From positions 1-49,380 of the forward strand of contig NZ_DF238902.1 of the NCBI RefSeq assembly GCF_000400995.2: 49,380 nt of DNA, read 5' to 3'. The position numbers and the translations under genes are program-made. This stretch comes from Acidovorax sp. MR-S7 (GTDB lineage Bacteria > Pseudomonadota > Gammaproteobacteria > Burkholderiales > Burkholderiaceae_C). Of this stretch, positions 42,923 through 49,380 are shown piece after piece (position 1 is the stretch's first letter; every line of letters starts with the position of its first letter). The notes beneath the pieces were generated by a model. The model saw only the letters and a list, made by a program, of their open reading frames with translations. It searched no databases and had not been told where the DNA came from.

Positions 42923-44683
42923 ATGGGCAGCAACAGATTCATCCACGGGGCGGCATGGGCGCTTTGCCTGTCGCTGATCGCGGGCTGCGGCTCCAGCGCG
43001 CCGCCGCCGCTCATGGACATCGCCGTGATCGGCTTCAACGACTTCCACGGCCAGCTGGAGCCGCCGCGCCAGGCCGTGCCCGTGCCCGCGGCCACCGGCG
43101 CCGCGCAGGTGCCGGCGGGCGGGGCGGCCTACTTCGCCAGCGCCATCGCCGCGCTCAAGGCGCGCCACCCGCACCACGCGGTGGTGTCGGCGGGTGACAT
43201 GGTGGGCGCGTCGCCGCTGGTGTCGGCGCTGTTCCTCGACGAGCCCACGGTGGAGGCGTTCAACGCCATCGGCATCGACTTCCACGCCGCGGGCAACCAC
43301 GAGTTCGACCGGGGCTGGCGCGAGCTGCTGCGCCTGCAGCACGGCGGCTGCGACAAGCACACCGTGCGCGAGCCGTGCCAGATCAGCCGGCCCTTCGCGG
43401 GCGCCGGCTTTCCCATCCTCACCGCCAACACCCTGCAAGAGGACGGCCGCCCGCTGCTGCCCGCCACGGGCCTCAAGCGCTTCACCGAGAACGGCGCCAC
43501 GGTCACCGTGGGCTTCATCGGCCTGACGTTGCGCACCACGCCCACCATGGTCACGCCCGCCGGCGTGGCGGGCCTGCGCTTCGCCGACGAGGCCGAGACG
43601 GCCAACGCGCTCATCCCCGCGCTGCGTGCGCAGGGCGCGGACGTGATCGTGGCCGTCATCCACGAAGGCGGCAGCACTACCGCGCCCATCACCGAGCCGG
43701 GCTGCGAGGGCCTGAGCGGCGACATCGTGCCCATCCTGCAGCGCCTGAGCCCCGAGGTGGACGTGGTCGTCTCGGGCCACACGCACCGGGCCTACATCTG
43801 CGACTATGGGCGCGTCGATTCCGCGCGGCCCTTCCTGCTGACCAGCGCGGGTGTCTACGGCACGCTGCTCACCGAGATCCGCCTGGCCGTGGACACGCGC
43901 ACGCGCCGCGTGGCGCGCAAGAGCGCGCGCCAGGTCATCGTGCAAGGCGAGGCGTTCACGGGCGCGCAGGGGCGGGTGGAACTGCACCCCGGATTTCCCG
44001 TGTTCGCGCCCGATGCGGGCGTGGCGGCGCTGGTGGAGCGCTACCGCGCCGCCGCCGTGCCGCTCGCGCAGCGGCCCGCGGGGCAGGCCAGCGGGGCCTT
44101 CCTGCGCCAGCAACTGCCCTCGGGCGAGTCGGTGCTGGGCAACCTGATCGCCGACGCGCAACTGGCCGCCACGCGCGCGCCCGAGCGCGGCGGGGCGCAG
44201 ATCTCCTTCATGAACCCCGGCGGCGTGCGCGCCGACCTGGAGCCCGACGGGCAGGGGCTGGTGCGCTACGGCCAGCTTTTCGCCGTGCAGCCCTTCGGCA
44301 ACAGCCTGGAGGTACGCAGCTACAGCGGCGCGCAGCTGCGCGAGATCCTGGAGCAGCAGTTCGACAGTGGCACCAACACCGTGCAGCGCCCGCGCGTGCT
44401 GTCGGTGTCCGAGGGGTTCGGCTACCGCTACGACCTCTCGCGCCCACGCGGCGAGCGCGTGTCCGGCCTCGCGCTGCATGGCGCGCCTATCGCGCCGGGC
44501 GACACGCTGCGCGTGGTCGTCAGCAGCTACCTGGCCTCGGGCGGCGATAACTTCACCGTGTTCACCGAAGGGCGCGACGCGGTGGGCGGCGGGCAGGACC
44601 TGGATGCGCTGGAGGACTATTTCCGCACGCACAGCCCCGTGGCGCCGCCGGGCGCGGGCCGCATCGTGCGCGCCGGCTCTTGA
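42923..44683 (+). CDS. 5'-nucleotidase / 2',3'-cyclic phosphodiesterase family lipoprotein
   Basis: 586 residues. Lipobox LIAGC puts the lipid-modified Cys near residue 22. The N-terminal metallophosphoesterase domain has ligand motifs GFNDFHGQ, SAGDMVGASP, AAGNHEFDRG, VIHEGG and VSGHTHRAY; the C-terminal 5'-nucleotidase domain has FMNPGGVRADL and the substrate-stacking region YLASGGDNFTVF. It dephosphorylates extracellular nucleotides in the periplasm or at the outer membrane for phosphate and nucleoside salvage. It lies between two repeat-type terminators, so it is probably monocistronic. Confidence 0.92.
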   Translation: MGSNRFIHGAAWALCLSLIAGCGSSAPPPLMDIAVIGFNDFHGQLEPPRQAVPVPAATGAAQVPAGGAAYFASAIAALKARHPHHAVVSAGDMVGASPLVSALFLDEPTVEAFNAIGIDFHAAGNHEFDRGWRELLRLQHGGCDKHTVREPCQISRPFAGAGFPILTANTLQEDGRPLLPATGLKRFTENGATVTVGFIGLTLRTTPTMVTPAGVAGLRFADEAETANALIPALRAQGADVIVAVIHEGGSTTAPITEPGCEGLSGDIVPILQRLSPEVDVVVSGHTHRAYICDYGRVDSARPFLLTSAGVYGTLLTEIRLAVDTRTRRVARKSARQVIVQGEAFTGAQGRVELHPGFPVFAPDAGVAALVERYRAAAVPLAQRPAGQASGAFLRQQLPSGESVLGNLIADAQLAATRAPERGGAQISFMNPGGVRADLEPDGQGLVRYGQLFAVQPFGNSLEVRSYSGAQLREILEQQFDSGTNTVQRPRVLSVSEGFGYRYDLSRPRGERVSGLALHGAPIAPGDTLRVVVSSYLASGGDNFTVFTEGRDAVGGGQDLDALEDYFRTHSPVAPPGAGRIVRAGS

Positions 44684-44734
44684 ATGAAAGGGCTGTAGCG
44701 CTTGTCCTGCAAGCGCGAGCAGCTCCTTTTTTGG
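44684..44734 (+). terminator. Palindromic repeat copy 10, terminator-like
   Basis: GCTG-TA-GCGCTTG, loop TCCTG, CAAGCGC-GA-GCAGC, then TCCTTTTTT. It ends the nucleotidase gene; its T-run runs into the -35 hexamer proposed for aroC. Confidence 0.8.
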
Positions 44735-44758
44735 TAGTGTGAGCCGCTCTGGGATAAT
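44731..44758 (+). promoter_or_regulatory. Sigma-70-type promoter of aroC
   Basis: TTGGTA (44731-44736), 16-bp spacer, GATAAT (44753-44758). Transcription should start near 44765, only about three bases before the aroC ATG at 44768, so the message would be leaderless or nearly so; no Shine-Dalgarno is present. Confidence 0.6.
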
Positions 44759-44767
44759 CGCGCCCCT

Positions 44768-45862
44768 ATGAGCGGCAACACACTTGGCACCCTTTTCTGC
44801 GTCACCAACTTCGGTGAATCCCACGGCCCGGCGGTCGGCTGCGTGATCGACGGCTGCCCGCCCGGCATGCAGCTTTCCGAGGCCGACATCCAGGCCGACC
44901 TCGACCGCCGCCGCCCCGGCACCAGCCGCCACGTCACCCAGCGCAACGAGCCCGACGCGGTGGAGATCCTCTCGGGCGTCTACGAGGGCAAGACCACCGG
45001 CACGCCGATCGCGCTGCTGATCCGCAACCAGGACCAGCGCAGCAAGGATTACTCGAACATCGCGCAGAGCTTCCGCCCCGGCCATGCCGACTACACCTAC
45101 TGGCACAAGTTCGGCATCCGTGACCCGCGCGGCGGCGGCCGCTCGTCGGCCCGCCTGACGGCGCCCACCGTGGCGGCGGGCGCCGTGGCCAAGAAGTGGC
45201 TGGCCGAGAAGTTCGGCACCCGCTTGCGCGCCTGCATGACGCAGATCGGCGAGCTGCCGATTCCCTTCGAGGGCTGGGAGCACGTGCCGCACAACCCCTT
45301 CTTCGCCCCCGTGGCCGACGTGCAGGCCTACGAGGACTACATGGACGCATTGCGCAAGGCGGGCGACTCCTGCGGCGCGCGCATCCGCGTGCAGGCCACG
45401 GGCGTGCCCGTGGGCCTGGGCGAGCCGCTCTACGACAAGCTGGACGCCGACATCGCCCACGTGATGATGGGCCTGAACGCGGTGAAGGGCGTGGAGATCG
45501 GCGCGGGCTTCGCCAGCGTGGCGCAGCGCGGCACCACGCACGGCGATTCGCTCACGCCCCGGGGCTTCGCGAGCAACAACGCGGGCGGCATCCTGGGCGG
45601 CATCAGCTCGGGGCAGGACATCGAGGTCAGCCTCGCCATCAAGCCCACCAGCTCCATCATCAGCCCGCGCGAGTCCATCGACATCCACGGCCAGAGCACC
45701 GAGGTCGTCACCAAGGGCCGCCACGACCCCTGCGTGGGCATCCGCGCCGCACCCATCGCCGAGGCGCTGCTGGCCCTGGTGCTCATGGACCACGCGCTGC
45801 GCCACCGCGCGCAGTGCGGCGACGTGGCGCAGCCGGTGCCGCCGATTCCGGCCAGCATTTGA
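44768..45862 (+). CDS. aroC: Chorismate synthase AroC
   Basis: 364 residues; FMN-dependent conversion of 5-enolpyruvylshikimate-3-phosphate to chorismate, the end of the shikimate pathway. Signatures: the N-terminal [51 protein letters not shown] with GGGRSSAR, and the C-terminal [18 protein letters not shown]. Length and ends are normal. The start is the first ATG after a promoter whose predicted start point is nearly at the codon. It is convergent with nrdR across repeat copy 11. Confidence 0.97.
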   Translation: MSGNTLGTLFCVTNFGESHGPAVGCVIDGCPPGMQLSEADIQADLDRRRPGTSRHVTQRNEPDAVEILSGVYEGKTTGTPIALLIRNQDQRSKDYSNIAQSFRPGHADYTYWHKFGIRDPRGGGRSSARLTAPTVAAGAVAKKWLAEKFGTRLRACMTQIGELPIPFEGWEHVPHNPFFAPVADVQAYEDYMDALRKAGDSCGARIRVQATGVPVGLGEPLYDKLDADIAHVMMGLNAVKGVEIGAGFASVAQRGTTHGDSLTPRGFASNNAGGILGGISSGQDIEVSLAIKPTSSIISPRESIDIHGQSTEVVTKGRHDPCVGIRAAPIAEALLALVLMDHALRHRAQCGDVAQPVPPIPASI

Positions 45863-45909
45863 ATGGAAAAGGGCTCCAGCGCTTGCCAGTCAAGCGCAGG
45901 CAGCTATGA
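45863..45909. repeat. Palindromic intergenic repeat, copy 11
   Basis: AATGGAAAAGGGCT, stem CCAGCGCTTG-CCAGT-CAAGCGCAGG, then CAGCTATGAATGAA. It lies between the convergent ends of aroC and nrdR. Confidence 0.85.
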
Positions 45910-45925
45910 ATGAAGGAGCGCGGGG

Positions 45926-46375
45926 CTACTTGCGCACTTCGTCGACGAGCGCGCGGAACTCGTCGATGTCCTCGAAGCTGCGGTAGACGCTGGCATAGCG
46001 CACGTAGGCCACCTTGTCGAGCTTCTTCAGCTCGCGCATCACCAGCTCGCCGATGCGGCTGGAGAGCACCTCGCGCTGCGCGAGGTTGAGCAGCTTTTCC
46101 TCGATGCGCTCGATGGCGCTGTCGATCTGCGTGGTGCTCACCGGGCGCTTGCGCAGCGCCAGGTTGAACGAATCCAGCAGCTTGCTGCGGTTGTATTCCA
46201 CGCGGCGGCCGTCCTTCTTGACGATGGCAGGGAAGTTGACTTCCGGCCGCTCATAGGTGGTGAAGCGCTTGTCGCAGGCGCTGCAGCGGCGTCGGCGCCG
46301 CACGAAGTCCCCGTCCTCGGATACGCGGGTTTCGGCCACCTGGGTGTCCGGGTGGCCGCAGAAAGGGCACTTCAT
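45926..46375 (-). CDS. nrdR: Ribonucleotide reductase transcriptional repressor NrdR
   Basis: 149 residues. The N-terminal zinc ribbon has the CPFC...CSAC pairs ([17 protein letters not shown], then [18 protein letters not shown]), followed by an ATP-cone domain (about 49-139: [32 protein letters not shown]). It binds ATP/dATP and NrdR boxes to repress ribonucleotide reductase genes. It is 24 nt downstream of glyA on the same strand; the glyA-nrdR pairing is common in Betaproteobacteria. Length is standard. Confidence 0.97.
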   Translation of the reverse strand: MKCPFCGHPDTQVAETRVSEDGDFVRRRRRCSACDKRFTTYERPEVNFPAIVKKDGRRVEYNRSKLLDSFNLALRKRPVSTTQIDSAIERIEEKLLNLAQREVLSSRIGELVMRELKKLDKVAYVRYASVYRSFEDIDEFRALVDEVRK

Positions 46376-46399
46376 GGCGGCGGGGCGTCGGGCGCCGGG

Positions 46400-47644
46400 T
46401 CAGCGGTAGACTGGGAAACGGCTGGTGAGCGCGTTCACCTTGGTGCGCACGGCCGCGATGTGGGCCTCGTCGCGCGGGTTGTCCAGCACGTCGGCCAGCA
46501 GGTTGGCGGTGATGCGCGTTTCCTCTTCCTTGAAGCCGCGCGTGGTGATCGCGGGCGTGCCCACGCGGATGCCGCTGGTCACCATGGGCTTCTCGGGGTC
46601 GTTGGGGATCGCGTTCTTGTTGATCGTGATGTGGGCCTGGCCCAGGGCGGCCTCGGCCTCCTTGCCGGTGATGCCCTTGGCGCGCAGGTCCACCAGCATC
46701 ACGTGGCTCTCGGTGCCGCCGCTCACGATGCGCAGGCCGCGCTGGATCAGCGTCTCGGCGAACACCTTGGCGTTCTTCGTGACCTGCTGCTGGTAGGCCT
46801 TGAACTCGGGCGAGAGCGCTTCCTTGAAGGCCACGGCCTTGGCGGCGATCACGTGCTCCAGCGGGCCGCCCTGCAGGCCGGGGAAGATGGCGGAGTTGAG
46901 GGCCTTCTCGTGCGCGGCCTTCATCAGGATGATGCCGCCGCGCGGGCCGCGCAGGCTCTTGTGCGTGGTGGAGGTCACCACGTCGGCATGCGGCACGGGG
47001 TTGGGGTATTCGCCCGCGACCACCAGGCCCGCGTAGTGGGCGATGTCCACCCAGAAGATGGCGCCGACTTCTTTGGCGATCTTCGCGAAGCGCTCGAAGT
47101 CGATGCGCAGCGAGTAGGCCGACGCGCCGGCGATGATGAGCTTGGGGCGGTGCTCGCGCGCCTTGGCTTCCATGGCGTCGTAGTCGATCTCTTCCTTGGC
47201 GTTCAGGCCGTAGGAGACCACGTTGAACCACTTGCCGCTCATGTTCAGCGGCATGCCGTGCGTGAGGTGGCCGCCTTCGGCCAGGCTCATGCCCAGGATG
47301 GTGTCGCCGGGCTTGAGGAAGGCCATCAGCACGGCCTGGTTGGCCTGCGAGCCCGAGTTGGGCTGCACGTTGGCGGCCTCGGCGCCGAAGAGCTGCTTGA
47401 TGCGGTCGATGGCGAGCTGCTCGATCACGTCCACGTTCTCGCAGCCGCCGTAGTAGCGCTTGCCGGGATAGCCCTCGGCGTACTTGTTGGTGAGCTGCGA
47501 GCCCTGCGCGGCCATCACGGCGGGGGAGGCGTAGTTCTCGCTGGCGATCAGCTCGATGTGTTCTTCCTGGCGGAGGTTCTCGGCCTGGATGGCGGCCCAC
47601 ACCTCGGGGTCGGTTTGTTCGACAAGAATGTTGCGTTGGTACAT
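46400..47644 (-). CDS. glyA: Serine hydroxymethyltransferase GlyA
   Basis: 414 residues; PLP enzyme interconverting serine plus tetrahydrofolate with glycine plus methylene-tetrahydrofolate. Signatures: [15 protein letters not shown] at the N-terminus, [15 protein letters not shown], the PLP-lysine region [17 protein letters not shown], and [14 protein letters not shown] near the C-terminus. Normal length. It supplies one-carbon units, including those used by MetE at the other end of the window. It has a long untranslated leader and forms an operon with nrdR. Confidence 0.97.
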   Translation of the reverse strand: MYQRNILVEQTDPEVWAAIQAENLRQEEHIELIASENYASPAVMAAQGSQLTNKYAEGYPGKRYYGGCENVDVIEQLAIDRIKQLFGAEAANVQPNSGSQANQAVLMAFLKPGDTILGMSLAEGGHLTHGMPLNMSGKWFNVVSYGLNAKEEIDYDAMEAKAREHRPKLIIAGASAYSLRIDFERFAKIAKEVGAIFWVDIAHYAGLVVAGEYPNPVPHADVVTSTTHKSLRGPRGGIILMKAAHEKALNSAIFPGLQGGPLEHVIAAKAVAFKEALSPEFKAYQQQVTKNAKVFAETLIQRGLRIVSGGTESHVMLVDLRAKGITGKEAEAALGQAHITINKNAIPNDPEKPMVTSGIRVGTPAITTRGFKEEETRITANLLADVLDNPRDEAHIAAVRTKVNALTSRFPVYR

Positions 47645-47843
47645 GGCAGTCAGATGAACGGGTGTGTCCCTTGGGAATCTTCAAGGGCTGCCCAGGCGAA
47701 CGACGGATCGCGCGGTGCGCGGTACGCTCCCCAGTGGTTTGCAAAGAGGTCTTTGCCGGATTTCCACGTCAGCGGCGGGCCTGGAGGGGCGCCGCGCCTA
47801 TCGCCAGTTGCGTACCCCGCTAGTGTAGCGGACGGCCGGCAGG
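47645..47843 (-). promoter_or_regulatory. glyA upstream region / possible long leader
   Basis: 199 bp without a gene between the transglycosylase stop and glyA. Read on the minus strand, a -10-like TACACT lies close to the transglycosylase end, which would give a leader of roughly 170 nt. No strong -35 and no known riboswitch core were recognised. A T-rich site for ribosome binding is absent. Confidence 0.35.
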
Positions 47844-48680
47844 TCAGACGCCTTCCAGCAGGGCCACCTTCTGCGCGGCCGGCTGCGCCGCGGGCACGGC
47901 GGCGTCGGGCGCGGCCTTGGTGGACAGCGTAGGCGGCGTCACCAGGGCCGGGGGCGTCGCCGGGGCCCGGCCGCCGGCCACCTGGCGCAGGCGGAAGTGC
48001 TCGGCCAGCACCTTGGCCGCATAGCCGCCGTCCTCGGGCAGGTTGGCAGCGCCCACGTAGTAGCGCAGGCCGCCCTCCAGCGAGCCGGCGCGCGCGATGC
48101 ACTCCTGCAGCACCCGCACGCCCACGCGCAGGTTGGCCACGGGGTCGAACGCGGCGAAGCGGCCGCCGAAATCCTCGTACTTGTCGGTGTGCACGCGGGT
48201 CATCACCTGCATCAGCCCTTGCGCGCCCACGGGGCTCTGGGCGAAGGGGTTGAAGCTGGACTCCACGGCCATCACGGCCAGGATCAGCGTCGGGTCGAGC
48301 TTGGTGCGGGCACCGATGTCGTAGGCCTCGGCCACCAGCACGGCCAGGGGCTCCGGCGCCACGCGGTACTTCTTGCTGAGCCAGTACGCCACGGCGGCCT
48401 GCTCGCGGGGCAGGTCCTTGGGGTTGCTGGCGGTGGCGCGTTCGCTGGCGCCGGGCTCCACGGGGAAGCCGATCACCGCGACCTGGCGCGCCTGGAGCCA
48501 GCCCATGAGCTGCTCCTCGCCTGCCTGGCGCAGGTCGGGGCGCGCCGTCAGCGCGATGGCGGCGAAGGCCACGGCCAGCCCGAGGAGGGCGAAGCCGCTG
48601 TGGGTTACTTCAAGAAAACCGCTGGCCACATCGGCCGCGAAGGTGCGCATGCCGGCAACCGCTTTTCCTGACGCTGTCAT
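47844..48680 (-). CDS. Lytic transglycosylase (SLT domain)
   Basis: 278 residues from MTASGKAVAGMRTFAADV. A single membrane anchor lies at about 33-50 (FALLGLAVAFAAIALTA), then the SLT domain (~110-230) with the catalytic Glu in LAVMAVESSFNPFAQSPVGAQGLMQVM (catalytic motif ES) and the AANLRVGVRVLQE-like helix (PVANLRVGVRVLQECI). A Pro/Ala-rich tail follows. It cleaves peptidoglycan in the periplasm with 1,6-anhydro product formation. The frame is open far upstream but the extension is low-confidence; the ATG at 48680 has AGGAAGAG upstream and gives a sensible N-terminus. Confidence 0.88.
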   Translation of the reverse strand: MTASGKAVAGMRTFAADVASGFLEVTHSGFALLGLAVAFAAIALTARPDLRQAGEEQLMGWLQARQVAVIGFPVEPGASERATASNPKDLPREQAAVAYWLSKKYRVAPEPLAVLVAEAYDIGARTKLDPTLILAVMAVESSFNPFAQSPVGAQGLMQVMTRVHTDKYEDFGGRFAAFDPVANLRVGVRVLQECIARAGSLEGGLRYYVGAANLPEDGGYAAKVLAEHFRLRQVAGGRAPATPPALVTPPTLSTKAAPDAAVPAAQPAAQKVALLEGV

Positions 48681-48935
48681 AGCTCTTCCTTTCTGAGTCG
48701 AGTCCCGAGGGGCGCTGTGGCCCGAAGAAAGCTCGGAAGACTCGGTCTTGCCAGGCGGTGTTGCCCGGTGGGGGGTGCCATCGATAGCCTGTGTCTGGCG
48801 CGTCGCGCCGGGGAAAGGGCAGGCTGTGGTAGCCGGGATGGCAGCGGATGAGGGTTTCTGCTGAGGTCCGTTTTTGGAGCTGGCGGATTCTAGGAGTTCC
48901 TCAAATTCCAGGTCAATACTGATGATTGAGGTTTT

Positions 48936-48952
48936 TAGAATTAAAAATTCTA
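48936..48952. promoter_or_regulatory. AT-rich palindrome in the right-hand gap
   Basis: TAGAATT-AAA-AATTCTA, a perfect 7-bp dyad in a ~70-bp AT-rich island that contrasts with the GC-rich surroundings. TATACA (48951-48956) could be a plus-strand -10; TTGAGG (48926-48931) is a poorly spaced -35 (19 bp). Confidence 0.4.
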
Positions 48953-48999
48953 TACAACTTGTAAAAAAGCACAGTTTTTGACGAATTTCAGGCCAGCAG

Positions 49000-49311
49000 G
49001 CGCCGCAAATGAAACACGCAATCGTGGCGCCGGTGCCATTGAAAGAAGCTGTTGGCACCTGCCGTGCAAGTCTGGTACCTTATCCCTGCCTGATCGATTC
49101 AGGCATCCGCCGGATGAGGCAACGTCTTCTGGATGGCTTGCATGCAGTGCACCGTCCAGCCAGGCCGCCCCATTCTTGGCACCCCCTGGAGGCAATCGTT
49201 GCCTCCTGCACCGTGGACAGCTATCTCCATGGCGCAAAAAGATGGCAAGAGACCTTGTGTCTGCCATCAAGCCCGGTGACCGGAGAATTCCGCTCACCGG
49301 GCTTTCTTTTT
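49000..49311 (+). ncRNA. Candidate structured transcript ending at a strong terminator
   Basis: This 48681-49380 stretch has no convincing CDS. On the plus strand it shows two stem-loops, GGTGCCA/TGGCACC (49032-49059) and GGAGGCAA-TCG-TTGCCTCC (49188-49206), and then an intrinsic terminator. Together with an upstream -10-like element this suggests a small RNA, but no known RNA family was recognised; it could equally be a leader or IS-related sequence. Confidence 0.25.
49269..49311 (+). terminator. Strong intrinsic terminator
   Basis: AAGCCCGGTGA (49269-49279) pairs perfectly with TCACCGGGCTT (49294-49304) and is followed by TTTCTTTTT. The T-run is on the plus strand only, so it ends a rightward transcript, although no rightward gene is seen in the 700 bp before it. 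Confidence 0.85.
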
Positions 49312-49380
49312 GGCTCTGTCACAAATCTGTGTTGGTAGTATGTGGGCCAACGCGTTGACGGAGTGGGTTTGCCATGCGGA
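49312..49380 (+). other. Possible insertion-sequence left end
   Basis: Immediately after the terminator the sequence reads GGCTCTGTCACAAATCTGTG, which has the look of an IS terminal inverted repeat, and ends with GGAG and an ATG at 49374 that could begin a transposase. Only seven bases of the frame are in the window, so this cannot be tested here. Confidence 0.25.

Noticed and set aside
42794-45805. 1003-residue minus-strand frame opposite the nucleotidase and aroC
   Set aside because: Antisense shadow; both plus-strand proteins carry intact catalytic motifs.
47645-47843. Riboswitch in the glyA leader
   Set aside because: The region is long enough, but no core of a known glycine, folate or SAM/SAH riboswitch could be recognised by eye.
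49009-49338. 109-residue plus-strand frame in the right-hand gap
   Set aside because: It runs through a perfect intrinsic terminator and has no family features or ribosome-binding site.

Overview
The window is GC-rich DNA, dense in long antisense reading frames, of the kind seen in a Betaproteobacterium. The gene content points to Burkholderiales, most likely Comamonadaceae (Acidovorax/Alicycliphilus/Delftia type). Supporting features are a methylcitrate operon of the AcnD/PrpF type, several Bug/LIV-type uptake systems, an IPTL-CTERM surface protein and many short palindromic intergenic repeats. The genus is inference; there is no rRNA in the window.

Layout. 1-2.3 kb: metE (cut by the left edge) divergent from its regulator metR. 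2.3-10.1 kb: a minus-strand methylcitrate operon (hot-dog thioesterase, prpC, acnD, prpF, prpB), divergent from an unusual ScfR/PrpR-type regulator. 10.2-16.9 kb: GNAT acetyltransferase, hslR and the two-component pair tctE/tctD on the minus strand, divergent from tctC-tctB-tctA. The tct operon is interrupted by two structured non-coding elements, one of them a 266-bp MITE-like element.

17.0-27.9 kb holds the most interesting locus. A sigma-54 activator is followed by a textbook -24/-12 promoter, a complete LIV-type ABC transporter, a lipoprotein-type 3-hydroxybutyrate-oligomer hydrolase, a second binding protein and an alpha/beta hydrolase. I read it as a sigma-54-controlled system for harvesting 3-hydroxybutyrate oligomers.

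28-36.4 kb: hemH, then an accessory stretch with a 14-repeat IPTL-CTERM surface protein, an unknown lipoprotein, a small secreted protein and two tandem LuxR-type regulators. 36.5-48.7 kb: HAD hydrolase, P-type ATPase, alpha/beta hydrolase, O-acetylhomoserine sulfhydrylase, CBS protein, 5'-nucleotidase-family lipoprotein, aroC, nrdR, glyA and a lytic transglycosylase. 48.7-49.4 kb has no convincing gene. It holds an AT-rich patch with a palindrome, a strong plus-strand terminator and possibly the edge of an insertion sequence.

Eleven copies of one ~50-bp palindromic repeat family sit at gene ends across the window. In three places a copy runs into coding sequence. No tRNA, rRNA or CRISPR array was found.
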